From Aporrectodea caliginosa (Eukaryota > Annelida > Clitellata > Crassiclitellata > Lumbricidae), in contig JACEVL010000006.1 in NCBI GenBank assembly GCA_020284085.1, forward strand, positions 348,280 through 412,279: 64,000 nt of DNA, given 5' to 3'. Numbering within the stretch: position 1 is the stretch's first letter; every line of letters begins with the position of its first letter. The position numbers were made by a program, and so were the translations under genes. Under the pieces are notes generated by a model that had not been told where the DNA came from, ran no database searches, and worked only from the letters and a program-made list of their open reading frames with translations. Below, piece after piece: positions 30,301-35,473 of the stretch.

Positions 30301-32949
30301 GCGCACTAAATATCGGCGAGAGAGAAATTACTAATTACAATTACAATTACAATTACCTGACCTACCATGACCTTGTCGTGTCTGCCGAGAGTGATGTGAT
30401 TGTGTCGTTGTGTTTTCGTGACAGCCGTCGGATTTCGTAACGACCCGTGTTCGGACATTTACCCGGGTCAGAGGCCGTTCTCTGAGCCGGAGACGAAGGC
30501 TATCGAAGACTACATCCTCTCGAAGAACGGCACCTGGCGAGTATTTCTGACGCTGCACTCGTACGGTCAGCTTTGGATGGCCCCTTACGGATACACGACC
30601 GATCGACCGAAGCACTACGACATACTGGTATGCTTAAGCTTCACTACGACTAATAATCATACGCAAATCTAATCTAATTTATGCGATTATTACACTGTAC
30701 TAGCCCTCTCACCTTCCCAGTTCCGGAGACGCCTTTAAGACTTTATTGTTCGCTGACGTATGCACTGAAGCAGGTCGAGAGCGCTGGTGATTTCTGAGCG
30801 GAGCTATATAAATGTTCGGTTACAAGTAAAAATTGCAATTACAATGTATTGTATTGTATTTAGAAATTTCTAAAGCTCCTCTCGCAGTCCAGACCAATTA
30901 GAGGCGCTCCCAATGCGAAGGAGCCCGAGAGAAAAGACAGGATTTAAGACAGCAAAGAAATGCAGCGAAACCTCGAGGCAGAATCGAAGAGTGAGCTGAG
31001 GGAGGGAAGTCAATCCATAGTGAGAGGCCAATGCAGACAAAGGCTCGGGATTGGGCCATGGCAGTTCTAATCCGACGAACAAAAAGGTGGAGACGATCCA
31101 AAGATCGAAGAGGATGAAGAGAGGGAGGCGAGATCGTCTGACGATTGTCGCTCATTTGTCAAGTCCAGTGCTCCCTCTATGTCTTTTGACATCCAGTGTG
31201 ATTCGCCTTACACATTTTATTTTAGTTATAGTTACAGTTATAGTTAATGGTTTTTTATTTTTATAGTTATAGTTACAGTTAGTATTATTTTTTAGTTATA
31301 GTTATAGTTATAGTTAATGTATTTTTATATTAGTTAATTTTAGTTACTACTTGGTTACAATAATTAAGGCTATAAGCAAAATTGTGCATATTAACAATTT
31401 GCTCAGAGATTTGAAAGCCTTTGAAGCATGAGTACACGCGTTTCCAAAGTAACTGACAAATTACATAATAAAAATATCGCATTTTTTCGTTCTTATTTAT
31501 GTCGAATAGTCCATATTGCACTTCCTATTTTTATTTTTTGTATTAATTAACGAATATAAAGATGAATTTTCGTTATTGTTATTTTCGTCATAGTTATAGT
31601 TAATGATTTTTTCAGTTATAGTTATAGTTATCGTTAACGAAATCTTTTATTTTTACTTTTATTTTTTCATTTTATTTTCGTTAACGAACATTTTCGTTAT
31701 CGTTATCGTTAACGAGAATCACACTGCATGTTGATGTCCTCATTTAAATTGTATATCCAGTGTAGTCTTCGTTTCATCTTCTGTCTTTCCTTCAAACCTT
31801 GCATGTAGTAGTACGCTGCATGGAATTTGGTCGGATGGCATGATTTTAATGTGACCAAACCCCATTGGAGTCTTCGATGAACGATTTTGCGAATAATAAC
31901 ATGTAAGTTAGTAGACTAAATATTGCATTTCGCTGTAGATGCTGGCTAGTATGGCGGCGAGTCGTGCGATTGAGAAGGTCTACGGAACGCAGTACAAAAC
32001 GGGATCAGCGTCGAACATCCTATGTAAGGAAAAACATCAACGAGAATTATTTCTCATAAGAACTTCTATTACGCCTGTTTATATCAGTTAGTAATCGTAA
32101 TCGTAACCTTCAAACTTCTAAAGCGCCACTCGAAATCCAAGCACGGTGCACCAGTTTATTCACCAGTGCTGAGTAGTAGCTATAGCAGCTGTGCAATTAG
32201 CCTACACCAATTATATTAATGCAGAGGCGCGTTTAGCAATCTATATATACCCCTATAGTTCTTTTTGCCTCGTATTATTTGTATGTTCCAGTTTTAGCAA
32301 CATTCTCAGTTTTATCTAAGAAAACGCCGGACTTTCAGAAGACTGCAATAAGAAGAACGCATTTTAAAAATATCTAAACATTATTTCCATTAATAATTTT
32401 AATATCATACCATTCAAACCATTGTACAGTAGTTATATTCATTTGTTGTAGGCCTATAGTCTTAATGTTTAAGCCTCTATGCGTGTGTCTGTCTCTGTCT
32501 CTCTGGCTGTGTCTCTCTGTCTCTGTCCGTCCCTGTACCTGTCCCTGTCTCTGTCTCTCTGTCTCCCTCCCTCCCTCTTTCCCTTCTTCACTCATAAATT
32601 GATTATCGAAAACTGTTAGACATAGGTGACGCTCTCTATAGCCTTAAGTTGTAGGTGATTACAAACAGGATGATGGATCCTTCGTTGTTCTACTGGCTGT
32701 CTTCCTTTAGGGCGCTATATAAATAAACCATGTTACATTACGTTAACAGACCGTTCGTCTGGAACGTCACGTGACTGGGCTGCAGGTGTTCCCGAAATTC
32801 CGTTCGTCTACACGGTGGAGCTGAGGGACACGGGCGACTTTGGGTTCCTCCTTCCGCCGCAGCAGATCCTCCCAACGGGCGTCGAAACTTGGGAAGGGGT
32901 GAAGGCTCTCCTCAGGCAAATCAACCTAATCAAACCTTTCCTTCGCTAA
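3709..32949 (+). CDS. M14A zinc carboxypeptidase, carboxypeptidase O-like, 11 coding exons
   Basis: Coding exons join as 3709-3791, 16060-16147, 17070-17209, 17681-17768, 19491-19592, 22010-22126, 26942-27052, 29374-29467, 30425-30627, 31939-32023 and 32750-32949. All phases match and give 436 aa, the usual length of a preprocarboxypeptidase. In order: signal peptide (about residues 1-21), prosegment (about 28-117, possible cleavage after Arg117), then the catalytic domain. Zinc ligands are His190 and Glu193 (HAREW) and His319 (LHSYGQ). Substrate and catalytic residues are Arg248 (LWRKTR), Asn266-Arg267 (DANRNF), Tyr371 and Glu394 (VELRDTG). Cys260 and Cys283 match the conserved disulfide; Cys145 and Cys149 in exon 5 may be an extra pair. 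The residue equivalent to position 255 is Arg378 in SSGTSRDWA. Family knowledge: Ile here gives A-type, Asp B-type, and Arg acidic (CPO-type) specificity. Unlike vertebrate CPO it has a full prosegment and no hydrophobic C-terminal GPI tail, so it is probably a secreted digestive or extracellular zymogen. No other gene interrupts it. Confidence 0.95.
4085..4735. repeat. Polypyrimidine (CTC/TCC)n tract in intron 1
   Basis: About 400 bases of nearly pure CTC/TCC (4105-4490) followed by a looser C+T-rich stretch. The 280-codon open frame is Leu/Ser/Pro only and is a product of the tract. Confidence 0.9.
4905..4985. repeat. (TA)n with palindromic interruptions
   Basis: TATATA runs broken by ATTATATATA segments. 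Followed at 4998-5185 by a copy of the dispersed TIR repeat described at 28735. Confidence 0.8.
4998..5185 (+). repeat. Dispersed MITE-like repeat (AAGCGAAGTC family), diverged copy
   Basis: Shares the string of a TCGTAATCGT start, TTTACACAGCGC, AAGCGAAGTC and 'ccacTTATTCAC' with copies at 28735, 32093 and 49437. Diverged and probably truncated. Confidence 0.55.
5205..5800. other. Intron 1 spacer with short hairpins and SINE-like pieces
   Basis: Holds a perfect hairpin GTGGGAAC-AGC-GTTCCCAC at 5227-5245 and a segment (about 5590-5700) sharing AGCAATTATTAATGAAGGAC and 'cTTGTTCAAAGTC' with related repeats near 9360 and 9675. A tRNA-like B-box on the - strand (GGGTTCAAGCC, near 5710-5722) suggests SINE ancestry. 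No gene seen. Confidence 0.45.
5868..6068 (+). mobile_element. LINE fragment, same family as 1000-1625
   Basis: Reads [20 protein letters not shown], then [14 protein letters not shown] and a final WKYEPA stop, which is the extreme C-terminus of the reverse transcriptase ORF. It is more intact than the copy at 1000-1625 but carries only about 65 codons, as expected of 5'-truncated insertions. Located in intron 1. Confidence 0.85.
6379..6640. repeat. (ATAC)n microsatellite
   Basis: About 37 uninterrupted ATAC units to 6527, then an imperfect AGAT/ATAC part to about 6640. Creates YVCM-type ORFs on the opposite strand that are not genes. Confidence 0.95.
6825..6998. repeat. (ATAC)n microsatellite, second array
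   Basis: Two ATAC runs (6825-6868 and 6880-6998) split by a TAGTATTACATAC spacer. Same motif as the array 300 bases upstream. Confidence 0.95.
7202..7251. promoter_or_regulatory. Perfect 17-bp palindromic repeat carrying RFX X-box-like sites
   Basis: GTTGCCTAGGTTACCAT (7202-7218) and its exact reverse complement (7235-7251) flank a 16-base loop. Each arm contains GTAACC-TA-GGCAAC on one strand, which fits the RFX X-box consensus GTNRCC(N0-3)RGYAAC. It lies in intron 1. It could be a regulatory element, or a remnant of a foldback element. Confidence 0.4.
7325..7665. repeat. Polypurine (GGA)n tract
   Basis: About 340 bases of nearly pure GGA/GAG with ACGTGCATGG duplicated at about 7472 and 7602, indicating an internal duplication. 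The Glu/Gly/Arg ORFs in all frames are spurious. Confidence 0.9.
8024..8190. repeat. (TA)n and AATATAAA-type low-complexity DNA
   Basis: TA dinucleotides at 8028-8050 and 8073-8089, then AT-rich AAATATAAAT repeats to about 8190. Confidence 0.75.
8570..9062 (+). repeat. 24-bp minisatellite (GGTGTTAGTCTC family)
   Basis: About 20 imperfect copies of a 24-base unit GGTGTTAGTCTCTGCCATCT plus GCAT. Three unit subtypes (TCTGCCATCTGGAT, TCTTCCACCTATGT, TCTACCATCTGCAT) recur in order, showing higher-order amplification. The unit length is a multiple of 3, so the frame stays open, but codon composition is unlike coding DNA. A second array of the family lies at 14545-14830. Confidence 0.9.
9337..9865 (-). 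repeat. tRNA-derived SINE-like repeats, two tRNA heads, interrupted by a MITE
   Basis: On the - strand, AACACGGTAGTCGACTGGTT (A-box like) with GGTTCGAGCCT (B-box) around 9790-9860, then a second unit with CGGTGGTGTAGGGGTA and GGTTCGAATCC around 9725-9792. The copy at 9337-9405 shares AGAACTTGCTCAAGGTC with 9675-9710. The spacing of A and B boxes fits tRNA-derived SINE heads, but neither folds as a plausible functional tRNA by eye. Confidence 0.6.
9406..9556. mobile_element. hAT-type MITE, family with CAGGGRCGTAGCC end
   Basis: Begins CAGGGACGTAGCCAGG and ends CTAGATACCCCATG. It is flanked by an 8-base duplication GCTACATA (9398-9405) / GCTACACA (9557-9564), 7 of 8 matching. A second copy at 52418-52570 shares TTTTTAGTTTTTAATAACAG and has its own 8-base duplication. 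It is inserted into the SINE-like repeat, so it is the younger of the two. Confidence 0.8.
9866..10300. other. Intron 1 unique sequence
   Basis: Mixed-composition sequence with a CpG-rich patch near 10010-10110. No ORF, splice-bounded exon or repeat recognised. Confidence 0.4.
10423..10645. repeat. (CTGT)n/(CTCT)n microsatellite
   Basis: Pyrimidine-rich CTGT/CTCT repeats on the + strand. The complementary GACA/GAGA pattern follows at 10920-11235, so the two could pair as arms of a large imperfect hairpin. Confidence 0.9.
10646..10919. other. Unique spacer between opposing CTGT and GACA tracts
   Basis: About 270 bases of non-repetitive sequence; open in several frames but with no recognisable domain and no good splice sites. 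Confidence 0.4.
10920..11235. repeat. (GACA)n/(GAGA)n microsatellite
   Basis: Purine-rich counterpart of 10423-10645, with a pure (GA)n core at about 11046-11150. Confidence 0.9.
11337..11835. repeat. (GAT)n microsatellite, interrupted
   Basis: About 500 bases of GAT/GAC/AAT triplets with GATCAT and TATAACGATGAT variants. Poly-Asp frames are spurious. Confidence 0.95.
11925..12090. repeat. Polypurine (GGA/GAA)n tract
   Basis: Nearly pure purines on the + strand; low-complexity Glu/Lys frames only. Confidence 0.85.
12157..12342. repeat. (GACA)n microsatellite
   Basis: About 21 perfect GACA units followed by imperfect AAAC/GGCA variants. Confidence 0.95.
12348..13065 (+). repeat. Tandem segmental duplication (~270 bp) plus ~75-bp repeat units
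   Basis: The block at 12348-12545 (ATATGAATGCGTATAGTTATG ... GGGCAAATGCCCGACCATTT) recurs at 12626-12890 with about 85-90% identity by eye. Within and after it, the unit GTTACTATTCATTGTGAGGT plus CCAACGGCTCCGAC and AGTGTCGTTAAAC recurs at about 12500, 12842, 12917 and 12990. Non-coding. Confidence 0.8.
13470..13650. repeat. (CTGT)n imperfect microsatellite
   Basis: CTGT/CTGC/CTAT repeats; followed by an ACAC-rich part to 13765. Confidence 0.85.
13766..14158. other. Intron 1 unique sequence
   Basis: AT-rich sequence without recognisable repeat termini, exon or RNA gene. Confidence 0.4.
14167..14419. mobile_element. hAT-type MITE with perfect 8-bp target duplication
   Basis: Starts CAGTGCTTTTTCAGCC and ends with its inverted partner GAAAAAAAGCACTG. 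The flanks carry the perfect duplication GTCTAATG at 14159-14166 and 14420-14427. 253 bases, AT-rich, with no coding capacity. 8-base duplications with CA(G) termini are characteristic of hAT elements. Confidence 0.9.
14545..14830 (+). repeat. 24-bp minisatellite, second array
   Basis: Diverged copies of the GGTGTTAGTCTC unit found at 8570-9062, five kilobases away in the same intron. Confidence 0.85.
14831..15283. other. Intron 1 unique sequence
   Basis: No exon or repeat recognised; ends at the target duplication of the next MITE. Confidence 0.4.
15292..15940. mobile_element. hAT-type element, 649 bp, perfect 8-bp target duplication
   Basis: Begins CAGTGGTTCCCAATATTTTC and ends GAAAAGGTTGAAAGGAGCTG. 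The inverted ends match imperfectly (CAGTGGTTCCCAA versus CAGCTCCTTTCAA). Flanked by CGATGCAT at 15284-15291 and 15941-15948. The CAGTGGTTCCCAA end is typical of hAT MITEs across animals. It hosts a younger element at 15498-15678. Confidence 0.9.
15498..15678. mobile_element. Nested hAT-type MITE inside 15292-15940
   Basis: Begins CAGGACTTTTTAGCG and ends TTTAAAAAGCCCTG. Flanked by the perfect 8-base duplication TCGACCAC at 15490-15497 and 15679-15686. Internally carries four GTGCAGTT repeats. Removing it restores a continuous outer element, so it inserted later. Confidence 0.9.
16060..16147 (+). CDS. Carboxypeptidase exon 2 (prosegment start)
   Basis: Follows the acceptor CTATTATAG. Completes a Gly codon, then reads [20 protein letters not shown] and ends LR before GTAACG, phase 0. 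This matches the start of M14 propeptides (a 'xKVLRVxPxxxxQ' pattern). The exon is too short to be seen as an ORF. Confidence 0.85.
16148..17069. other. Intron 2, AT-rich with a possible hAT end
   Basis: Unique sequence. The stretch 16385-16552 is TAACTA-rich and ends GTGTCCATCACTG, resembling another CAG-ended MITE, but I could not find a matching target duplication. Confidence 0.4.
17070..17209 (+). CDS. Carboxypeptidase exon 3 (prosegment), GC donor
   Basis: Starts HLDFWNEP (the LDFW segment is typical of M14 prosegments) and ends SDIQ plus AG. The donor is AG|GCAAGT, a GC-AG intron with otherwise perfect consensus. Phase 2 joins cleanly to exon 4. Confidence 0.9.
17681..17768 (+). CDS. 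Carboxypeptidase exon 4 (end of prosegment, start of mature enzyme)
   Basis: Completes an Arg codon, then reads [14 protein letters not shown] and ends YDSYLTYDE before GTAACT, phase 0. The TYDE segment corresponds to the 'YhtldEI' start of the catalytic domain. An activation cut after Arg117 (the R of ATRV) is plausible. Confidence 0.9.
18030..19258 (-). mobile_element. hAT DNA transposon relic with ZMYM1-like transposase fragment
   Basis: Ends are CAGAGACGTCCATCC and GGATGGACGCCCCTG (inverted, 13 of 15 matching), flanked by the perfect duplication TATAATAA at 18022-18029 and 19259-19266. On the - strand about 19050-18716 reads [40 protein letters not shown] and [12 protein letters not shown] segments. 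This pattern is typical of the zinc finger MYM-type/52-kDa-repressor-like (DUF4371) hAT transposases. It is only 1.2 kb, so internally deleted and inactive. It sits in intron 4. Confidence 0.9.
18716..18955 (-). pseudogene. hAT (ZMYM1-like) transposase fragment
   Basis: About 75-80 codons, starting at [19 protein letters not shown] and continuing through a RFQDDNV segment and YFTPRN. Family transposases have 600-800 residues, so most of the RNase-H fold is missing. Lies inside the TIR-bounded element 18030-19258. Confidence 0.7.
19491..19592 (+). CDS. Carboxypeptidase exon 5
   Basis: 34 codons starting [16 protein letters not shown] and ending [16 protein letters not shown] before GTTAGA. 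The 'iGxSxEGRxl' segment is diagnostic of M14A enzymes and fixes the frame. The acceptor (GTATTGAAG) has a weak pyrimidine tract, so the 5' boundary is the least certain junction, but the phase 0-0 fit to both neighbours supports it. Confidence 0.8.
19593..19883. other. Start of intron 5
   Basis: Contains ATCATGATC/ATTATGATC repeats (19590-19730), then unique AT-rich sequence. No gene. Confidence 0.4.
19892..20070. mobile_element. hAT-type MITE (AAAAATGCCGCCC family)
   Basis: Starts CAGTAGCGGCCTTTGACAG and ends CTAAAGCCAGCTCTG, with flanks GTTCGGCA (19884-19891) / GTTCTGCA (20071-20078), 7 of 8 matching. The inside has opposed TGCCGCCC motifs. Confidence 0.7.
20079..22009. other. Intron 5 remainder
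   Basis: Includes a GC-richer patch (20140-20430) with a duplicated 21-base CGGCACAGATGAAAGTGTTGG and an 87-codon - strand frame ([14 protein letters not shown] segment) that I do not recognise. A (TA)n palindrome is near 21178-21235. A copy of the GCGCTATATAAATC-tailed repeat is near 21690-21770. No supported exon. Confidence 0.4.
22010..22126 (+). CDS. Carboxypeptidase exon 6 (zinc-binding HxxE)
   Basis: 39 codons after the acceptor TTCTTGTCGTAG, starting [19 protein letters not shown] and containing [12 protein letters not shown]. His190 and Glu193 are two of the three zinc ligands (H69 and E72 in CPA numbering). Donor is GTAACT. Confidence 0.95.
22285..22545. repeat. (CATC)n microsatellite
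   Basis: Imperfect then perfect CATC units, with CACC variants. Poly-HPSI frames are spurious. Confidence 0.9.
23295..23525. repeat. (GACA)n/(GATA)n microsatellite
   Basis: About 57 GACA-type units with GATA and AACA variants, ending in GGAC repeats. Confidence 0.95.
23560..23770. other. CpG-richer patch with an NRF-1-like site
   Basis: Contains GCGCATGCGCACT near 23661, matching the NRF-1 consensus, in a CpG-richer stretch of intron 6. It could be an internal promoter or a repeat; no linked ORF is convincing. Confidence 0.25.
23965..24510. repeat. Polypurine tract and (GACA)n array
   Basis: GGA/GAA-rich purines to about 24300, a GATCGATCGGTCGAATGACAG spacer, then GAGA/GACA repeats 24348-24500. 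Spurious Glu/Arg/Lys frames. Confidence 0.9.
24868..26125. repeat. 1.25-kb polypyrimidine (CCT)n tract with TCCTCATATTCCTCATATTC minisatellite
   Basis: A pure CTC core (25138-25252) is followed from about 25405 by at least 12 blocks in which a CATATTCCTCATATTCCTC insert alternates with CCT/CTT runs of variable length. It gives the 444- and 364-codon open frames (Pro/Ser/Leu), which are artefacts. It sits in intron 6. Confidence 0.95.
26300..26465. repeat. (TA)n/(TATG)n low-complexity DNA
   Basis: TATATA, TATGTA and AATATA units; ends in TGTGTGTG. Confidence 0.85.
26466..26941. other. End of intron 6
   Basis: Unique sequence, purine-rich at 26600-26700; ends in a GTT/TTTTTGT acceptor tract. 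Contains a short GTTGTT repeat. No additional exon. Confidence 0.4.
26942..27052 (+). CDS. Carboxypeptidase exon 7
   Basis: 37 codons, starting [18 protein letters not shown] and including [18 protein letters not shown], which matches the core '[15 protein letters not shown]' strand of M14A enzymes. Acceptor TTTTTGTCCAG and donor GTAAGT are both strong. Confidence 0.95.
27260..28010. repeat. Imperfect CATC/ATCA and CTTC/CTGT pyrimidine repeats (intron 7)
   Basis: Degenerate CATC units (27320-27770), CTTC/CTTG (27770-27830) and CTGT/CTCT (27895-27980). Confidence 0.8.
28020..28140. repeat. GCGC(T/C)ATATAAATGC-tailed dispersed repeat
   Basis: Ends in GGGCGCCATATAAATGCC, matching tails near 12555, 21765, 30795 and 32715. 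Part of the repeat family described at 28735. Confidence 0.5.
28735..28945. mobile_element. MITE-like element with inverted ends, AAGCGCCGC family
   Basis: The left end GTAATCGTAAGCTCCAAAC and CTTCTAAAGCGCCGC are mirrored at the right by GCGGCGCTATATGAATC-TGATTAC. About 200 bases. Related copies, some partial, are near 4998, 30780, 32093, 35125 (- strand), 46683 and 49437. The element has no coding capacity. Confidence 0.65.
28973..29166. mobile_element. hAT-type MITE with perfect 8-bp target duplication
   Basis: Begins CAGTGGTGGACTGGCC and ends TCCCAGTCCGACTGTG. Flanked by CAGAGATA at 28965-28972 and 29167-29174. The GTGGACTGGCC end is seen in hAT MITEs of many animals. Located in intron 7, 200 bases before exon 8. 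Confidence 0.9.
29374..29467 (+). CDS. Carboxypeptidase exon 8 (Arg127/Asn144/Arg145 site)
   Basis: Reads [11 protein letters not shown], then [16 protein letters not shown], ending in one base of the next codon. The donor AT|GTACGA is weak but is the only one that restores phase with exon 9. Carries Arg248, Asn266 and Arg267, which bind the substrate C-terminus and stabilise the transition state. A 'CTCCTCATG' minisatellite starts right after the donor. Confidence 0.85.
29490..29725 (+). repeat. CTCCTCATGCTCC minisatellite
   Basis: About 24 imperfect copies of a 9-base unit (CTCCTCATG / CTCCCCATG / TTCCTCATA). Starts only about 20 bases after the exon 8 donor. Open in frame because the unit is a multiple of 3; non-coding. 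Confidence 0.85.
29905..29942. repeat. (ATTT)n short array
   Basis: About nine ATTT units in intron 8. Confidence 0.8.
30040..30245. repeat. Degenerate TGACCTTACTTGACC repeat
   Basis: About 14 imperfect copies of a CTGACCTTACTTGACC-like unit. Each contains TGACCT, the nuclear receptor half-site on the other strand, though probably by chance of the repeat. Confidence 0.65.
30425..30627 (+). CDS. Carboxypeptidase exon 9 (third zinc ligand)
   Basis: Completes a Ser codon, then reads [20 protein letters not shown] and, later, [19 protein letters not shown]. His319 is the third zinc ligand (H196) in the conserved LHSYgQ motif. Acceptor TTTTCGTGACAG, donor GTATGC, phase 0 out. Confidence 0.95.
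31194..31726. mobile_element. CAGTGTGATTC-ended MITE filled with TAGTTA hexamers
   Basis: Begins CAGTGTGATTCGCC and ends in the inverted GAGAATCACACTG. The interior is repeated TTATAG/TAGTTA on one side and CGTTAACGAAA on the other. The flanks show no clear 8-base duplication. Lies in intron 9. Confidence 0.6.
31939..32023 (+). CDS. Carboxypeptidase exon 10
   Basis: 28 codons, starting [20 protein letters not shown] and ending TGSASNIL plus one base of the Tyr371 codon before GTAAGG. This is the 'A..A...l..vyGt.Y..G' helix and loop before the catalytic Tyr248. Confidence 0.9.
32093..32185 (+). repeat. Partial copy of the 28735 MITE-like family
   Basis: Shares AATCGTAATCGTAAC, CAAACTTCTAAAGCGCC and CACCAGTTTATTCACCAG with 28735-28945. 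Confidence 0.6.
32480..32585. repeat. (CTGT/CTCT)n short array
   Basis: Pyrimidine simple repeat in intron 10. Confidence 0.75.
32750..32949 (+). CDS. Carboxypeptidase exon 11 (specificity residue, catalytic Glu, stop)
   Basis: The acceptor is TTACGTTAACAG. The exon completes Tyr371 and reads [18 protein letters not shown], then [17 protein letters not shown], and ends at TAA (32947-32949) after KPFLR. Arg378 occupies the S1' pocket position equivalent to residue 255, and Glu394 is the general base (E270). A TGTCTC microsatellite follows in the 3' UTR. Confidence 0.95.
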
Positions 32950-32969
32950 GAGAGATTGACTGCCTGCCG

Positions 32970-33040
32970 ACTCTGTCTCTGTCTGTCTCTGTCTCTGTCT
33001 GTCTCTGTCTGTCTCTGTCTCTGTCTGTCTCTGTGTCTCC
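32970..33040. repeat. (CTGTCT)n in the carboxypeptidase 3' UTR
   Basis: TCTGTCTCTGTCTG repeats start about 25 bases after the stop codon. Confidence 0.8.
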
Positions 33041-33412
33041 CTCCGTTAGAAAACCTGCTGGACTTGAGTCGTTACGGCGATTGGTGTTGACTTTTCCGCT
33101 TGGAAATTGTTAGAAATAATTATAATATTGTTGGCCCTTTGTGCTTTGCTGAAAGGCGCTGCTGTTGTTTTAAAACGTTGAGCTTCCATCGAAAGGTCCA
33201 AGTTCGCATTATACATGAAGCCAGCTAAAAGCGGAGATGGCTAAGTCAAGAGGTTGTTCGCTTTGTCGATCAAACCATTAGCCATCCTATATCCACACGT
33301 GGGACTCGTAACAGGGGTTGGATCGAAGAAGGGACCGGTTTCTCTTCTATACCACTATCGAACTAACAAGAGTTTCACTGGGTCATATCAAGCAGCCGTA
33401 ATTACATAGACG

Positions 33413-33418
33413 AATAAA
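33413..33418 (+). terminator. Candidate polyadenylation signal, carboxypeptidase gene
   Basis: AATAAA at 33413, about 460 bases after the stop codon; further AATAAA motifs lie just downstream near 33470. Which is used cannot be told from sequence. Confidence 0.4.
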
Positions 33419-33581
33419 GAAGCCATATGTACAGAAGCCATGGAATGAATAAGCATGTATGTAGTTTAATAAATAAGTAAAAATTTATTCCGTCATTCTA
33501 TGTTATTTGTCAGGTTTGAATGCACACATAAGATCGGTGTACGCTCTTCAAGACCGCCACTCCGCCAGAGCACTTAATAAA

Positions 33582-33584
33582 TGC

Positions 33585-33661
<77 letters not shown>

Positions 33662-33665
33662 CTAT
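33582..33665. repeat. (AAT)n microsatellite
   Basis: About 25 AAT triplets. Confidence 0.95.
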
Positions 33666-33805
33666 TAATAAATAAATAAAAATTAAATAATAATAATCAT
33701 AGCATAACATAAATGGGAATTTGTAAAGCGCGACTTCAAGGAAAAACTCATCAGTAGTGCTCCCTACCTAACAAGGAGAACCCTCGATCATAACCGGGTC
33801 TACGA

Positions 33806-34218
33806 CATTTCCCCCGGACAATTCCCCCCGGACGTTTCCCCCGAAGTTGAACTGATGAAAATAATTCTCTACTTTAATAGAAGTTGGATTGATGAAAGAA
33901 ATAATTTTTCTTAAATAGAAGCTGGATTGATGAAACAAATTCTATGCTTAAATAGAAGTTTGGTAAGTTTGATTGATGAACAAATTCTTTGCCGAAATAA
34001 AAGCTGGATTTATGAAAGAAATTCGTCTTTTAAATAGAAATTGGATTGATGAAAAATAATATTTGCTTAAATAGAAGTTGGAATGATGAAAGAAGGCCTT
34101 TGCTTCAATAGAAGTTGGATTAATAACAGTTATCATGGACAATGGTAGAGTTACCTACTTACTGCTGGGGGAAATGTCCGGGGAATTGTCCGGGGGAATT
34201 GTCCGGGGAATTGTCCGG
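33806..34218. mobile_element. Foldback element A: inverted CCCCCGGACAATT ends around a ~36-bp minisatellite
   Basis: The left end (33806-33844) has CATTTCCCCCGGACAATTCC and a second GGACGTTTCCCCC. The right end (34167-34218) is the inverse, GGGGGAAATGTCCGGGG with repeated GGGAATTGTCC. Between them lie about eight imperfect units of the type AAATAGAAGTTGGATTGATG plus AAAGAAAT. The same unit appears at 36355-36460 and, inverted, at 45240-45620 within different ends. No coding capacity. Confidence 0.75.
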
Positions 34219-34237
34219 ATCATTCATCACCTTCATA

Positions 34238-34330
34238 ACCACCACCACCACCACCACCACCACCACCACCACCACCACCACCACCACCACCACCACCACC
34301 ACCACCACCACCACCACCACCACCACCAGT
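34238..34330. repeat. (CCA)n microsatellite
   Basis: About 30 CCA triplets directly beside foldback element A. Confidence 0.95.
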
Positions 34331-35473
34331 TCCTGACGCCAGCCATTTGGCTAAAAATTAGGCCAAGTTGTATTAAATGCACCTCTTGGTATATTAAACA
34401 ATCTTACTAGACGTAGTATTGCTATATCAAGTTGCACGTTAATGAACCGATCAAAGCAACTATGGTGCACGTCTTATGCGAAACAACATCGCGATTAGTT
34501 GAGTGGCATAACAAACAAGGCGTTTCCACAGGGACCGACATGCGAGTCTCCTATTAAACGGCAGCTGTACAGTAGGCCTACATAGTTTCCTCGCAATAAA
34601 CGACACACTTTGTCTTCGTCTTCTGTATACTACATATGGCTGCCTGCGTTATCAGTGATGAGATAACGGCAGATATAAAACTCCCCTCCCCCATCATCCC
34701 CCATAAACCTCAGCAGAGATAAGACTTAATCAGATTAACGTTCAACTACCGTCGCGTTTACGACCGTTGTCATGGACACGGCGGCGGCCATGCTAACATG
34801 GAAACGTCGTAATATAAATCGTGATATTGGTCTCGCGATGAAGAAGAATGTTTGCCTGCAATGTGCGTGAATAATGTGCGCCGTGTAGTCACTCGATGCG
34901 AGTAGTTGCTTCGAAATTGTTCGTCGTAAATTTATACGTTTGAATCTCTGGTCTGAAGTCGGACGATTCGCAATCTGTATTTTATTAGACTGTAGGTCGC
35001 TGATTCGGAAGTAAATGTTCAGAGTACTTTTCTTCGTATCTATTAACCTGTGCCGACGAAGACGTTGGACTGGTACAACTGTAAGTTGGCCTACTCGGAC
35101 CTACTTCTGAATACCCACCCCTCTGACTCGACGCAGCGCTCGCGAATAAGCTGGTGCCCTGCTTTTGGCTTTCGATTGGCGCTCTAGAAGTTGGAGCTTA
35201 CGATTACGATTACTTTTATCCGAGTATTTCTATTGTCAAACGAAATCCAGGAAGCGTAGCAGGCGAACAGAAGGAAGACATTGATTAACGACCAGGAGTC
35301 CCAGCTGTTGTCGGCATCCTCACGAAGCGGACACTTCAAAGAAAAGGTCGGCTATACAGAGCGACGCCATTCTTCAGTAGCAGGACCGACACGAGCAACC
35401 GACCGGCGAGGAAACTAATTAATTAATTAATCACTCATCGACGAAACGCTGTAACGAAGACACCGAGGGAGAG
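34331..35473. other. Intergenic sequence upstream of the 84-aa ORF
   Basis: Mostly unique. A - strand copy of the 28735 repeat family lies near 35120-35215. A weak TATA-like GCTATACAG (35349) and TTCAGTAG (35373) could be promoter elements for the ORF at 35474. A (TTAA)n run is at 35415-35432. Confidence 0.4.
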
